A DNA stretch of 49,014 bases from JBAUHN01 sp049680295 (GTDB taxonomy: Bacteria; Pseudomonadota; Alphaproteobacteria; Rhodobacterales; Rhodobacteraceae), in contig JBAUHN010000159.1 in assembly GCA_049680295.1 (NCBI GenBank), positions 1-49,014 on the forward strand. The letters are read 5' to 3'. Position numbers and translations under genes: made by a program. Below, in pieces: positions 35,047-43,835 of the stretch (its first letter is position 1; every line of letters begins with the position of its first letter). The notes under the pieces are model-generated. The model had not been told where the DNA came from. It searched no databases and saw only the letters and a list, made by a program, of their open reading frames with translations.

Positions 35047-35511
35047 ATGAGCAAAAGCCTGAAACGCGTCCGCGCCGCACTGATCGCAGCGGGCCTGCCA
35101 GATACAATCCGCGAAACCGTTTTGGCGCGCACTGCGGGTGATGCGGCACAGGCATTGGGCTGTGACATTGACCAGATTGCCAAGTCGATCATCTTTCGAG
35201 GTGCCCAAACTGGCCGGATCATTCTGTTCATCACCGCAGGGGGCCAAAGGGTCGACCCGGCCCGCGCCAGTGCTCTGGCAAATGAGCCGCTGGAAAAGGC
35301 CGATGCCGGGCAAATACGCACCGTGACCGGCTTTGCCATCGGCGGCGTCGCCCCGATTGGACATCTGACGCCGCCTTTGGGCTTTTTTGACAAAAAGCTG
35401 ATTGAATTTGACACTGTTTGGGCCGCCGCGGGGACCCCGAACCATGTTTTTTCAATAGAGCCGGCAGATTTATTGAACTATTCGGCCACGCAACTATCTG
35501 ATTTTACTTAA
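35047..35511 (+). CDS. YbaK/ProX-like aminoacyl-tRNA deacylase
   Basis: A 154-residue protein of the YbaK/EbsC fold. The conserved Lys of AKSIIFRG and the GFAIGGVAPIGH motif are present, as in Cys-tRNA(Pro) and Ala-tRNA(Pro) editing enzymes. It would clear mischarged tRNA in trans. The ATG at 35047 (MSKSLKRVRAALI) is taken as the start by resemblance to the family; the frame opens earlier at 35005. It is divergent from glnE, with the two 5' regions 77 bases apart. Confidence 0.9.
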   Translation: MSKSLKRVRAALIAAGLPDTIRETVLARTAGDAAQALGCDIDQIAKSIIFRGAQTGRIILFITAGGQRVDPARASALANEPLEKADAGQIRTVTGFAIGGVAPIGHLTPPLGFFDKKLIEFDTVWAAAGTPNHVFSIEPADLLNYSATQLSDFT

Positions 35512-35523
35512 TATTCAAACTTA

Positions 35524-35600
35524 ATGTAAAAAACATTCACATTATCCCTTGCGCCCGGCGCCATTCATGCCAATCTATGTAATGTGAAAAGCATTCACAT
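35524..35600. promoter_or_regulatory. Two related 19-bp dyads upstream of the DUF2852 gene
   Basis: ATGTAAAAAACATTCACAT (35524-35542) and ATGTGAAAAGCATTCACAT (35582-35600) differ at three positions. The second is a perfect 7-bp inverted repeat (ATGTGAA/TTCACAT) around five bases. They are 58 bp apart, and the second ends 47 bases before the DUF2852 ATG. The CRP consensus has TGTGA-N6-TCACA; here the spacer is seven, so it may be a CRP/FNR-family variant or another regulator. Confidence 0.55.
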
Positions 35601-35647
35601 CCCCGATAAACCGGGTTTCCTGTAGATTACCACTGAAAGGCACTTCG

Positions 35648-36070
35648 ATGACAACACTGACCCAAACGCAACCGATGCAAAGCTCTCCCATGGGCTGGTT
35701 TTCCCGCGCCGAAGCCTGGCTGGACGCCAAAGGCAAAGGTGCCTGGATCGCCGCAATGGTCTTGGGCTTTGTCTTTTTCTGGCCTGTTGGCCTGGCCCTT
35801 CTGGGCTACATGATCTGGAGTAAACGCATGTTTTCAAAATCCTGTTCCCGTTCGTCTTCCATGCGCAGCAGCATGACCACTATGCGCTCAACCGGAAACC
35901 ACGCATTTGACGCCTATAAGGCCGACACATTGCGCCGGCTGGAAGAAGAACAGCACAACTTTGAAGCCTTCCTTGGGCGGTTGCGCGAAGCCAAAGACAA
36001 GGCCGAGTTCGATCAGTTCATGGACGACCGGGCCAGCTCTGCCGACAAAGACGGCACAACTGACGCCTGA
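35648..36070 (+). CDS. DUF2852 membrane protein
   Basis: A 140-residue protein. One hydrophobic span is at about residues 33-58 (AWIAAMVLGFVFFWPVGLAL), followed by a Ser-rich stretch and a helical segment (FDAYKADTLRRLEEEQHNFEAFLGRL) likely to form a coiled coil. This matches DUF2852, found in alphaproteobacteria with unknown function. GAAAGG precedes the ATG. A promoter with two matching dyads is upstream, and RDD-family and transferase genes follow on the same strand. Confidence 0.85.
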   Translation: MTTLTQTQPMQSSPMGWFSRAEAWLDAKGKGAWIAAMVLGFVFFWPVGLALLGYMIWSKRMFSKSCSRSSSMRSSMTTMRSTGNHAFDAYKADTLRRLEEEQHNFEAFLGRLREAKDKAEFDQFMDDRASSADKDGTTDA

Positions 36071-36139
36071 CCGACAGGTCCTGCGGATCACACCGCAGGA
36101 CTTTGCCCCTTCCAATTCACATAGTGAGACCGTCAGTCA

Positions 36140-36577
36140 ATGACCCAACTACCCGATCCCCAAAGCCAACCGGAATTCTATCGCGATGTGCCGATGAAAC
36201 GGCTTTTTGCATGGGTAATAGACAGCCTGATCGTGGTCATCATGTGCATCATTATTGTCCCGTTCACCGCCTTTACCGGCTTGTTCTTTTTTCCTTTCCT
36301 GATCCTGATTGTCGGCTTTGTCTACCGGGTGATCACCCTGGCAAACGGATCCGCAACATGGGGCATGCGCCTGACCGCAATAGAACTGCGCCGGGTGAAT
36401 GGCGAAAGATTTGACGCCGGCGCCGCCTTTGCACATACGCTGGGATATTCGATCAGCTGGGCAATAGCACCTTTGCAATTGGTCTCAATTGTGATGATGG
36501 CCACAACCTACCGGGGTCAGGGCCTAAGTGATCACGCCCTGGGAACAGTCGCTTTGAACAGAAAAGCGCTTTTGTAA
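36140..36577 (+). CDS. RDD-family membrane protein
   Basis: A 145-residue protein. The RDD signature begins at residue 17 (DVPMKRLFAWVIDSLIVVIM), with further spans around residues 40-66 and 92-122. The family includes putative ion or compatible-solute transporters; no substrate can be assigned. It starts 69 bases after the DUF2852 stop and 74 bases before the transferase. Confidence 0.85.
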   Translation: MTQLPDPQSQPEFYRDVPMKRLFAWVIDSLIVVIMCIIIVPFTAFTGLFFFPFLILIVGFVYRVITLANGSATWGMRLTAIELRRVNGERFDAGAAFAHTLGYSISWAIAPLQLVSIVMMATTYRGQGLSDHALGTVALNRKALL

Positions 36578-36651
36578 CCGCATGATGCAACTTGGTCTTG
36601 GCGCAGGCGTAACGCCTTGCTATCGTTACGTTGAACAATCGACGGACACGC

Positions 36652-37473
36652 ATGCGCCATACACTTCCCATCGCTCCTCAGTTCTATGTTACCGCACCTC
36701 AGCCCTGTCCCTATCTGGAGGACCGGATGGAGCGGAAACTGTTCACCGCCCTGCAGGGCGAAAACGCCGATAAACTAAACGACAGCCTGTCCCAACAAGG
36801 GTTCCGCCGGTCGCAAAATGTGCTGTACCGCCCGTCATGTGCTGAATGTTCGGCCTGCCTGTCTGCCCGGATCGACGTGGCCGCCTTCAAAGCAACGCGC
36901 AGCCAGCGCCGTACGATAAACCGCAACGCGGATATCGGCCGTCAGGCGACCTCGCCCTGGGCATCCGAGGAACAATACAATCTGTTTCGCACCTATCTCG
37001 ACAGCCGCCACGCCGACGGCGGCATGGCCGATATGGATGTGTTTGAATTCGCAGCGATGATCGAAGAAACCCCGATCCGCAGCCGGGTCATTGAATACAC
37101 CAACCCGACCGACAAATCCCTGATCGGCGTCAGCCTTACGGACGTGCTGACCGACGGGCTGAGCATGGTCTATTCTTTCTACGATCCGGGCCAGATCAAA
37201 CGCAGTCTTGGGACGTATATGATCCTCGATCACATCGACATCGCGATCGAGGCAGGCCTGCCTTATGTCTATCTTGGCTATTGGGTGCCGGGCAGCCAGA
37301 AAATGGGCTACAAAGCCAAGTTTTCCGGGCTTGAGGTTTATCTGGGCGGTACGTGGCAACCGATGAAAAACCCCGACGCCTACTCAACCGATGCGCATCC
37401 CCTGTCCACCGACCCTATTGCCGAGCAGGTTGCCAATATCGCCCTGCCCGACATGGCCCGCCCACAACGCTAA
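36652..37473 (+). CDS. bpt: Aminoacyl-tRNA:protein N-terminal transferase (Ate/Bpt type)
   Basis: A 273-residue protein. The N-terminal domain has Cys-rich motifs (PQPCPYLEDRMERKLF, RPSCAECSACLSARI) and the C-terminal GNAT-like fold includes YVYLGYWVPGSQKMGYKAKF. This matches bacterial Bpt, which adds Leu to N-terminal Asp/Glu for ClpS/ClpAP degradation in the N-degron pathway; the family is often labelled arginyltransferase. The ATG at 36652 (MRHTLPIAPQFYV) was chosen over the earlier TTG at 36631, which lacks a clear ribosome site. Confidence 0.9.
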   Translation: MRHTLPIAPQFYVTAPQPCPYLEDRMERKLFTALQGENADKLNDSLSQQGFRRSQNVLYRPSCAECSACLSARIDVAAFKATRSQRRTINRNADIGRQATSPWASEEQYNLFRTYLDSRHADGGMADMDVFEFAAMIEETPIRSRVIEYTNPTDKSLIGVSLTDVLTDGLSMVYSFYDPGQIKRSLGTYMILDHIDIAIEAGLPYVYLGYWVPGSQKMGYKAKFSGLEVYLGGTWQPMKNPDAYSTDAHPLSTDPIAEQVANIALPDMARPQR

Positions 37474-37536
37474 GGCGGGAAACCTGTCGGCCGGCAACGT
37501 GCCGATTTGGCAAAGACAAATCCAAAAGAACCGAAT

Positions 37537-37558
37537 GAGGGCGCCCTTGGGCGGCCTC
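37537..37558. terminator. Hairpin between convergent bpt and dctM
   Basis: GAGGGCGCCC (37537-37546) and GGGCGGCCTC (37549-37558) pair with one mismatch around a two-base loop. It lies between the bpt stop and the minus-strand dctM stop. T-rich bases follow on the minus strand (TTCTTTTGG) after a short gap. A bidirectional terminator is plausible. Confidence 0.5.
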
Positions 37559-37614
37559 TCACTTTGGTTGCACCCGGTAAAAGATGGTGCGGGCCGCACA
37601 TAACGCGAAACGCT

Positions 37615-39969
37615 TTAATTCGGGATCAGATCCGGGATGATGGTCACAATTCCCGGCACCCACCACAAGATCGCCAGCCCCACCACCTGGATCAGCACAA
37701 ACGGAATGATGCCGCGATAGATGTGCCGAGTGGTGACCTCCTTGGGGGCCACACCGCGCAGATAGAACAGCGCGAACCCAAAGGGCGGCGTCAGGAATGA
37801 TGTTTGCAGGTTCACCGCAATCATGATGGTGACCCATTTGGGATCAAACGTCCCGCCATAAATCACCGGGCCGACGATGGGCACAACGATGTAGATAATC
37901 TCAAGAAAATCGAGCACAAACCCAAGGACAAACAACACCAGCATTACCAGCAAAAACACAGTGACCTCATTGTCAAAGCTGCGCAGGAATTGCTGAATAT
38001 AGTGTTCGCCGCCAAAGCTGATTACCACGAGGTTCAGCAATTGCGACCCGATGAGAATGGTAAAGACCATCGACGTCACCTTGGCGGTTTCGCGCACCAC
38101 CGGGGTCATCACACCAGATGTGTAAAGGATCCAGCACGAAAACAGCAGACCAAAGATCGCGTAAAGATAGGCGGCGTAAGCCACGAAAAACGCGACCCAG
38201 GATTCAAACGATACATCCCCTTGATTGACCCGCAGATCAAAGTTCACGCCGACCAAAATACAGATGATGATCGCCAGCGTTGACCAGATGATCACCTTCG
38301 GCGACCGATCAAGGTCTTTGAGCTTGCGATAGGCCGCCAGCATGATCGCCCCCCCCGCCCCAAGGGCCGCCGCCGGGGTCGGATTGGTGATCCCGCCCAG
38401 GATTGAGCCAAGTACGGCGACAATCAAAACCAGCGGTGGAAACACCACGCGGATCAACTCGTTCCGGGCACAAATCCCCATAGCGTAGACAACGCCGTAT
38501 AGGACCATCACAAAGGGTATGGCCATCAAGACGACCATCACACCAGAGGATGTTGTGGGCCAAACAAGGATGATATCCACCAACAGGGTCAGCACGATTC
38601 CAGCCCCGCCGATCAGCAACGGACCCACGCCCGCGGTCGGCGACACGCCGCGCGCAGTGGTCAGGATCAGCGACATCAGGATCAGTATGATCGCCACGCC
38701 CGTCCCGATCGGGGCCGCAGCTGCGATCTTGGCGGCCTGGCTTTCTGCCAGCGCTTCTTCAGACAGGCGGGTGCTTTGGGTCGCACCCCCGGCTTCGTCA
38801 ATCGCCACCTGTTCGGCGACGGCGACATCCCATGCGGCCTGCCCGTGCAATTCAATCATCGAAGCCTGACATTCTGGCCCGACCCTGGTGCGCAGACTGG
38901 CCCCTTCAGAGATGTCGGAAAAACTGGACACAGTGGTACTTTGGCTGCCCACGATACCAACATTGCCCAACAAAACAGTGCCGACAACAATCGCCAGTGG
39001 CGCGCCCAGGAACCAGGTAAAGGCCTCGGACCGGGTCACCGGTTCTGCATTCGTGGTTCCCATTGGAACAGCCGGCGCCTTGTCAGGGTTCAGCAAGGCA
39101 TAGCCAAAGGCATATAGCGCATAGAGCAGTGCCAGCAGGATACCGGGCAACAAGGCCGCCTGAAACAGGGTGCCGACCGATACAACGGCAGGTTCCCCCA
39201 GGAAGGTCAGCGCGTCGGTGCACCCCGCCTCAACCGCGCGTTTTTCCTGTGCGGCCGAATACAGATCCCCTGCAAGTGTGCCCAACAAAACGATCACAAT
39301 CGACGGCGGAATGATCTGCCCCAAAGTGCCCGATGCGGCAATGACCCCGGTGGCAAGTTCAGGAGAATAGTTGTTGCGCAGCATCGTTGGCAGCGCCAGC
39401 AGACCCATAGTGACAACGGTTGCACCGACAATCCCGGTCGAGGCCGCCAGAAACGCGCCCACAACCACAATCGACACGGCCAGACCACCGGGCAACGGGC
39501 CAAAAACCCGCGCCATTGTGGTCAACAAATCATTGGCGATTTTGGATCGTTCCAGCGTGATGCCCATCAACACGAACATCAGAACCGCCAGCAGGGTTTC
39601 AATGGATTGTCCCGCCAGCACGCGTTCGTTCATCCTGTTGACAATAAACGAAATATTACGGTCCAACGCGGTTTCCCAACCCTGCGGGAACACAGGCTCA
39701 CCGATGCGCGGCAAGTCGGGATAACGAAACAGAGATATCGTCTCGGGCTTGACGCCGGAATTCACCAGATCGCGGTAGAGCTGACTGGATTGGTCAATCG
39801 CCTGATGGATCAACAACCCTGCACTGTCGAGCGAGGCGATAATTCCAAACGAAATGATGCCTGCGCCGCCAATGGCAAAGGCCACGGGAAAGCCCGACAA
39901 AATGCCGCCAAAGAGGCAGGCAAAGACGATAATCAGGCCAATCTCGACGCCATCAAGTCCAAATAACAT
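37615..39969 (-). CDS. TRAP transporter large permease, oversized DctM
   Basis: A 784-residue membrane protein; typical DctM proteins have about 430. The N-terminal DctM core (GLIIVFACLFGGILSGFPVAFAIG, then GVIAASGTLGQIIPPSIVIVLLG) is interrupted by an added segment near residues 60-110. A second large insert between about 330 and 560 adds several hydrophobic spans and a polar loop with VGPECQASMIELHG. The C-terminal part returns to DctM motifs (LQTSFLTPPFGFALFYLRG). Long DctM variants occur with large DctQ partners in 2-oxoacid/TakP-like systems. AAGGGA precedes the ATG. It is the last gene of dctP-dctQ-dctM. Confidence 0.92.
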   Translation of the reverse strand: MLFGLDGVEIGLIIVFACLFGGILSGFPVAFAIGGAGIISFGIIASLDSAGLLIHQAIDQSSQLYRDLVNSGVKPETISLFRYPDLPRIGEPVFPQGWETALDRNISFIVNRMNERVLAGQSIETLLAVLMFVLMGITLERSKIANDLLTTMARVFGPLPGGLAVSIVVVGAFLAASTGIVGATVVTMGLLALPTMLRNNYSPELATGVIAASGTLGQIIPPSIVIVLLGTLAGDLYSAAQEKRAVEAGCTDALTFLGEPAVVSVGTLFQAALLPGILLALLYALYAFGYALLNPDKAPAVPMGTTNAEPVTRSEAFTWFLGAPLAIVVGTVLLGNVGIVGSQSTTVSSFSDISEGASLRTRVGPECQASMIELHGQAAWDVAVAEQVAIDEAGGATQSTRLSEEALAESQAAKIAAAAPIGTGVAIILILMSLILTTARGVSPTAGVGPLLIGGAGIVLTLLVDIILVWPTTSSGVMVVLMAIPFVMVLYGVVYAMGICARNELIRVVFPPLVLIVAVLGSILGGITNPTPAAALGAGGAIMLAAYRKLKDLDRSPKVIIWSTLAIIICILVGVNFDLRVNQGDVSFESWVAFFVAYAAYLYAIFGLLFSCWILYTSGVMTPVVRETAKVTSMVFTILIGSQLLNLVVISFGGEHYIQQFLRSFDNEVTVFLLVMLVLFVLGFVLDFLEIIYIVVPIVGPVIYGGTFDPKWVTIMIAVNLQTSFLTPPFGFALFYLRGVAPKEVTTRHIYRGIIPFVLIQVVGLAILWWVPGIVTIIPDLIPN

Positions 39970-39986
39970 GTGCGCAGTCCCTTAAA

Positions 39987-40916
39987 TTAATGCGTGCCTT
40001 CAAAGGCTTCTTCGCCCTCGCCAAGACTGTCCTTGTCGAGATATTTACCTTCGCTGTCGGGGCCTTCTTTCCATTCCAGAAAGGAGCGGTAGAACAACGC
40101 GATGGCGTGCAGGAATACCATGGCGCAAAAGGCGCAGAGCAGGATTTTGAACAGGAAATACCCGGTGAACCCGTTTGGCGAAAACCCGATGGTTTCCACA
40201 TTCCACCGCAAAGCGCGCGCTTTTGTCAGCAATCGCTCCAACGTGTCAGAGGCCGAGGGTTTCGGCACAATCAGATGACGCCACAGGAAAAACCAGCCGT
40301 ACATCCATGTCAGCACCGCAAAGGGCATCATGAAAAACAGCGCACCGAACATGTCGATGACTTTCTTGGTGCGAAACTTGGCCGGTGCATAAAGCAGGTC
40401 AACCCGAACATGACCGCCCTGCACAAATGTATAGGTGACGCAAAGACAAACGACCAGGGCATTGAAAAGCTTCAGCTCTTCGGCAAACCAGCTGATGTCA
40501 TAGCTGAGCGGAATACCAAATCCGATCGAGATGTCAGGCCGGGTAAAGATGCGCTGCATAAAGACGATAATGATCTGTTGCACCACCATCAACAGGCCCG
40601 CCCAGGCAAAGAACCTGCCCACCGTGTTGGCAAATCCTTCAAGCACGCGGACATAACCCCACATCACGCTGTTTCGCCACAGGCCAATGGCGGTGAGGAT
40701 CAGGAAGATTGTGAAAATGGCAAAGAAGAACTCGACCGAACCGCCGTAATAGACAAAGCGCATCAGCGCCTCTTTTTGCGACCAGTCCAGCCACAGACCG
40801 GGATGCGTCACGGCGTAAAAGATGTTGTAAACGGAAAGGCCAATGTTGGAAAAAAACCAGATCAAGCCATCGAATATGGTTGCAAGACCACCGCCTGCCG
40901 CAGCTTCGTTTTCCAT
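39987..40916 (-). CDS. TRAP transporter small permease, oversized DctQ
   Basis: A 309-residue protein, versus about 170 in ordinary DctQ. The first half has membrane spans around residues 10-30, 46-66 and 86-110. The DctQ-like core follows in LKLFNALVVCLCVTYTFVQGGHVRVDLLY, with the conserved HVRVDLL motif. The C-terminus is acidic and ends EGEEAFEGTH. It partners with the oversized DctM. GGAGGGG stands before the ATG at 40916. It is 17 bases upstream of dctM. Confidence 0.9.
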   Translation of the reverse strand: MENEAAAGGGLATIFDGLIWFFSNIGLSVYNIFYAVTHPGLWLDWSQKEALMRFVYYGGSVEFFFAIFTIFLILTAIGLWRNSVMWGYVRVLEGFANTVGRFFAWAGLLMVVQQIIIVFMQRIFTRPDISIGFGIPLSYDISWFAEELKLFNALVVCLCVTYTFVQGGHVRVDLLYAPAKFRTKKVIDMFGALFFMMPFAVLTWMYGWFFLWRHLIVPKPSASDTLERLLTKARALRWNVETIGFSPNGFTGYFLFKILLCAFCAMVFLHAIALFYRSFLEWKEGPDSEGKYLDKDSLGEGEEAFEGTH

Positions 40917-41015
40917 TCAAATCCCCTCCCCGGCTTTTGTGCGTTGGCCTTGTCGACCAGTCGTAAAGCCGTTTTCACGCAGCGCCCCGAATGTTTTCTA
41001 CGGGATCAATTGTTT

Positions 41016-41048
41016 GTGCAGGGCCGCCGAAATTCGGCAGCCCTGCAC
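41016..41048 (-). other. Strong intercistronic hairpin between dctP and dctQ
   Basis: GTGCAGGGCCGCCGAA and TTCGGCAGCCCTGCAC form a 16-bp stem with one mismatch around a single spare base, so the real loop is small. It lies 20 bases past the dctP stop and 100 before the dctQ start. There is no T run after it on the minus strand. It is best explained as a 3'-end stabiliser or partial stop that makes the binding-protein message more abundant than the permease message. Confidence 0.65.
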
Positions 41049-41067
41049 TGTCATGCAATGGTTTAAA

Positions 41068-42156
41068 TTAGCCGTTGGCCAGAACGCGGTTGCGTTGCTC
41101 AACGTAGAAACCATCTGATTTCAGCAGCCAGTCAGACGAGGAAGCCAGAGACGTTTCAAAGCTGTTGCGAATTTCTGCAAACAGTTCGTCATCCATATTT
41201 TCATCCATGACTTCTTTCGACGCCGCACCAAAGGCATCCCAGACGTCGTCGGGGAATTGCAAGGTTTTCACGCCCTGGGCCTGCAACCGTTTCAGCGCCG
41301 CACCGTTGTTAGACAGTGTTTCGGCCAGTTGTGTGTGTGTTGTCGCCATCGACGCATTCGCGATAATCGCCTGATGCGCAGGTGACAGATCGTTATAAAC
41401 GTCCAGGTTCATACCGACGGCCAGACCCGAGCCCGGCTCATGGAAGCCCGCAGTGTAGTAGACTTTGGCAACTTCCTGGAAACCGGCGCGCTCATCCGCG
41501 AAGGGGCCAACCCACTCCAACCCGTCCAAAGCACCCGAAGACAGCGCCTGATACAGCTCACCACCGGGGATGTTCTGAACGGACGCTCCCAGTTTACCCA
41601 GCACTTTACCGCCCAGACCCGGCATACGGAATTTCAGACCGTTAAAGTCAGCCGCAGAGTTAATCTCATTGCGGAACCAGCCACCAGACTGTGAACCGGA
41701 ATTCCCGGCGAGAAATGATTTCAAGTTGAAAATCTCGCCCAGTTTGGTGTGCAGATCATGTCCGCCGCCATGGTGATACCAGTTTGTCAGCTCTTGCGCG
41801 GTGCCGCCAAACGGCACGGCAGTGAAATAGGCATAACCCGGATGCTGACCGATGTAATAATAATCAGCCGAGTGGTAGAGATCGGCCTGACCGGATGAAA
41901 CCGCATCGAACACTTCCAAAGCGCCAACCAATTCGCCGGGGGCTTTTTTGTCGATGGTCAGGTTGCCGTCAGACATCGCGCCAACCATTTGTTCAAAATA
42001 GCTGGCCGCGTCATCCAGAACGGCAAAGCCTCGGGGCCACGACGTGACCATAGTCAGCGTGCGCTTGCCCTGCGCGTAGGCCGGTGCGGCCAGAGTTGTC
42101 GCTGCGGCGGCTGACCCGCCCAGTGCAGATGTCTTCAAAAATGAACGACGATCCAT
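41068..42156 (-). CDS. TRAP transporter substrate-binding protein (TakP-like)
   Basis: A 362-residue periplasmic protein. A Tat-type signal begins MDRRSFLKTSALGG, with cleavage likely after PAYAQ. The mature part has motifs of the TakP-like DctP family: SADYYYIGQHPGYAYFTAVPF, NWYHHGGGHDL, GGWFRNEIN and LEWVGPFADE. TakP of R. sphaeroides binds 2-oxo acids such as pyruvate with sodium; the ligand here is inferred by similarity. The Shine-Dalgarno GGGAGGAA at 42165-42172 is strong. Divergent from it are a Cache-domain histidine kinase and a response regulator that probably sense the same or a related substrate. Confidence 0.92.
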   Translation of the reverse strand: MDRRSFLKTSALGGSAAAATTLAAPAYAQGKRTLTMVTSWPRGFAVLDDAASYFEQMVGAMSDGNLTIDKKAPGELVGALEVFDAVSSGQADLYHSADYYYIGQHPGYAYFTAVPFGGTAQELTNWYHHGGGHDLHTKLGEIFNLKSFLAGNSGSQSGGWFRNEINSAADFNGLKFRMPGLGGKVLGKLGASVQNIPGGELYQALSSGALDGLEWVGPFADERAGFQEVAKVYYTAGFHEPGSGLAVGMNLDVYNDLSPAHQAIIANASMATTHTQLAETLSNNGAALKRLQAQGVKTLQFPDDVWDAFGAASKEVMDENMDDELFAEIRNSFETSLASSSDWLLKSDGFYVEQRNRVLANG

Positions 42157-42222
42157 ATAGATATTCCTCCCTATTTTTCGCGCCCGCGTCACTTTTTCAG
42201 TCTACGGGTCGCCTGTCATCAG

Positions 42223-42238
42223 GTCACACTAACGTGAC
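42223..42238. promoter_or_regulatory. Candidate operator in the dctP/histidine kinase promoter region
   Basis: GTCAC (42223-42227) and GTGAC (42234-42238) form an inverted repeat with a six-base spacer, 67 bases upstream of the dctP start. The 251-bp region between the two divergent genes holds both promoters. A binding site for the LuxR-type response regulator is a reasonable guess. Confidence 0.3.
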
Positions 42239-42407
42239 GATCAAATATTGGAATACCTATTACTGCGTAGAGCCCAAAAACGGCCCCTTGATATGAAGGT
42301 AACATGCTCATTTTAAGAGGAAATAATCTGCCAGTTTCTGGACTTTGCGACCTGATCACTTCGAAATTCGCTTTGATTCAGGCGCAAATCAGCATATCCG
42401 GGCGTCC

Positions 42408-43835
42408 ATGGATCGCTTGAAATCCCTCCTCAATCCGACCTATGCGCAAAAACTGTCACTGGTCGCGGCTGTCCCGTTGATCATCGCGGTGGCGGCAATT
42501 GCCATTCTGGTTGCGATCCAGTCGCGCGCATTGGCAGAGCGTGAAATTCGCGCGTTGGAAAACCAGCTGATCGAGGCCAAAAAGGTCGAATTGCGCAACT
42601 ATGTCACCCAGGCGCGCAATGGGTTCTATTTTATCTATGGCAATGCGTCACCAGATGACCAAAACGCCAAGGACAAGGTCGCGCAAATATTGGCGGCGAT
42701 GATCTATGGCAGTGACGGTTTTTTCTTTGTCTATGACTATGACGGCACCAATCTGGTCAGCCCCCGCCAAACCGACCGGATCAACAAAAACTGGACCGGC
42801 CTGACCGACAGCGAAGGCACGCCTGTCGTGGACCGGCTGATCGAGATCGCACGCGCGGGTGCTGGTTATCACAGCTATCTGTGGCCAAAACCATCCACCG
42901 GGCAAGAGGCGCGGATGATCACCTATGTCACCAGTTTTCCAAGCTGGCGATGGGCGGTCGGCACCGGCGTGTTTATTGACGACGTTCTGGTGCGGGTCGC
43001 GGCCGCCCGCGCCGAAGTGCAGGCCCGCATTCAACGCACGTTTTTCTATATCGGGATGATCACATTGGCGGCGCTGTTGGTGGTCTTTTTGTCGGGCATG
43101 GGCATCAACATTCGCGAGCGCCGTCTAGCGGATGCAAAACTGAAACGCCTGACCCAACGGGTCTTTGACGCCCAGGAAGAAGAGCGCGGGCGCGTGGCGC
43201 GCGAATTGCATGATGGGATCAGCCAGATTTTAGTCGGCGTGCGCTATGCTTTGGACACCGCGCGGCGCAAACTTGACAGCGGCGATGCGACGGCGGCGGC
43301 CCCTCTCAACAAAGGTCTGGCATCCTTGGGCGAAGCAATCTCGGAAGTGCGCCGCATCAGCCGCGACCTGCGCCCTGCCACGTTGGATGATCTGGGGCTT
43401 GGGCCCGCGCTGACGACGTTGGTGACAGAATTCAGGGATCGCACAGGCATTGACGCCAAGGTTGACACGGTTGTGTTTCGCAACCGGCTGGATCAGGACG
43501 CCAAGATTGCGCTGTACAGGATCGCACAGGAGGCGCTGACAAATATTGAACGCCACGCACAGGCCAGCGCCGTCACGATTGACCTGCGAGGCCACAAACA
43601 AGGTGCCACCTTGCGCATCACCGACAATGGGTGCGGCATGGGCAGCGAACGCACCGCCGGATTGGGTTTGCGCAATATGCAAGAGCGGGTCGAGCAGTTG
43701 GACGGGCATTTGACGATCCGGCCCGCGTTTCGCGAAGGCCCCTGCCCCGGAACAATTATCGAAGCAACAGTTCCCTTGTCACATATGTTACCCCCCAACC
43801 CCGATCTGACAGCAAAATCAAAGGTCAGCCCATGA
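42408..43835 (+). CDS. Histidine kinase with Cache sensor domain
   Basis: A 475-residue kinase. Transmembrane spans are at about residues 17-38 and 207-230. Between them is a periplasmic single-Cache domain (YGSDGFFFVYDYDGTNLVSP, ARMITYVTSFPSWRWAVGTG), which usually binds small organic acids. A HisKA_3 dimerisation domain has phospho-acceptor H268 in RVARELHDGISQ, and the HATPase has N379 in EALTNIERHAQ, DNGCGM and GLGLRNMQERVEQL. The ATG at 42408 was chosen as the start; the frame extends back to 42345. Its stop overlaps the response regulator start (ATGA). Confidence 0.92.
   Translation: MDRLKSLLNPTYAQKLSLVAAVPLIIAVAAIAILVAIQSRALAEREIRALENQLIEAKKVELRNYVTQARNGFYFIYGNASPDDQNAKDKVAQILAAMIYGSDGFFFVYDYDGTNLVSPRQTDRINKNWTGLTDSEGTPVVDRLIEIARAGAGYHSYLWPKPSTGQEARMITYVTSFPSWRWAVGTGVFIDDVLVRVAAARAEVQARIQRTFFYIGMITLAALLVVFLSGMGINIRERRLADAKLKRLTQRVFDAQEEERGRVARELHDGISQILVGVRYALDTARRKLDSGDATAAAPLNKGLASLGEAISEVRRISRDLRPATLDDLGLGPALTTLVTEFRDRTGIDAKVDTVVFRNRLDQDAKIALYRIAQEALTNIERHAQASAVTIDLRGHKQGATLRITDNGCGMGSERTAGLGLRNMQERVEQLDGHLTIRPAFREGPCPGTIIEATVPLSHMLPPNPDLTAKSKVSP

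Noticed and set aside
39990..41066. 358-codon frame antisense to dctQ
   Set aside because: It covers the dctQ gene in reverse and is rich in His, Gln and Lys with no domain.
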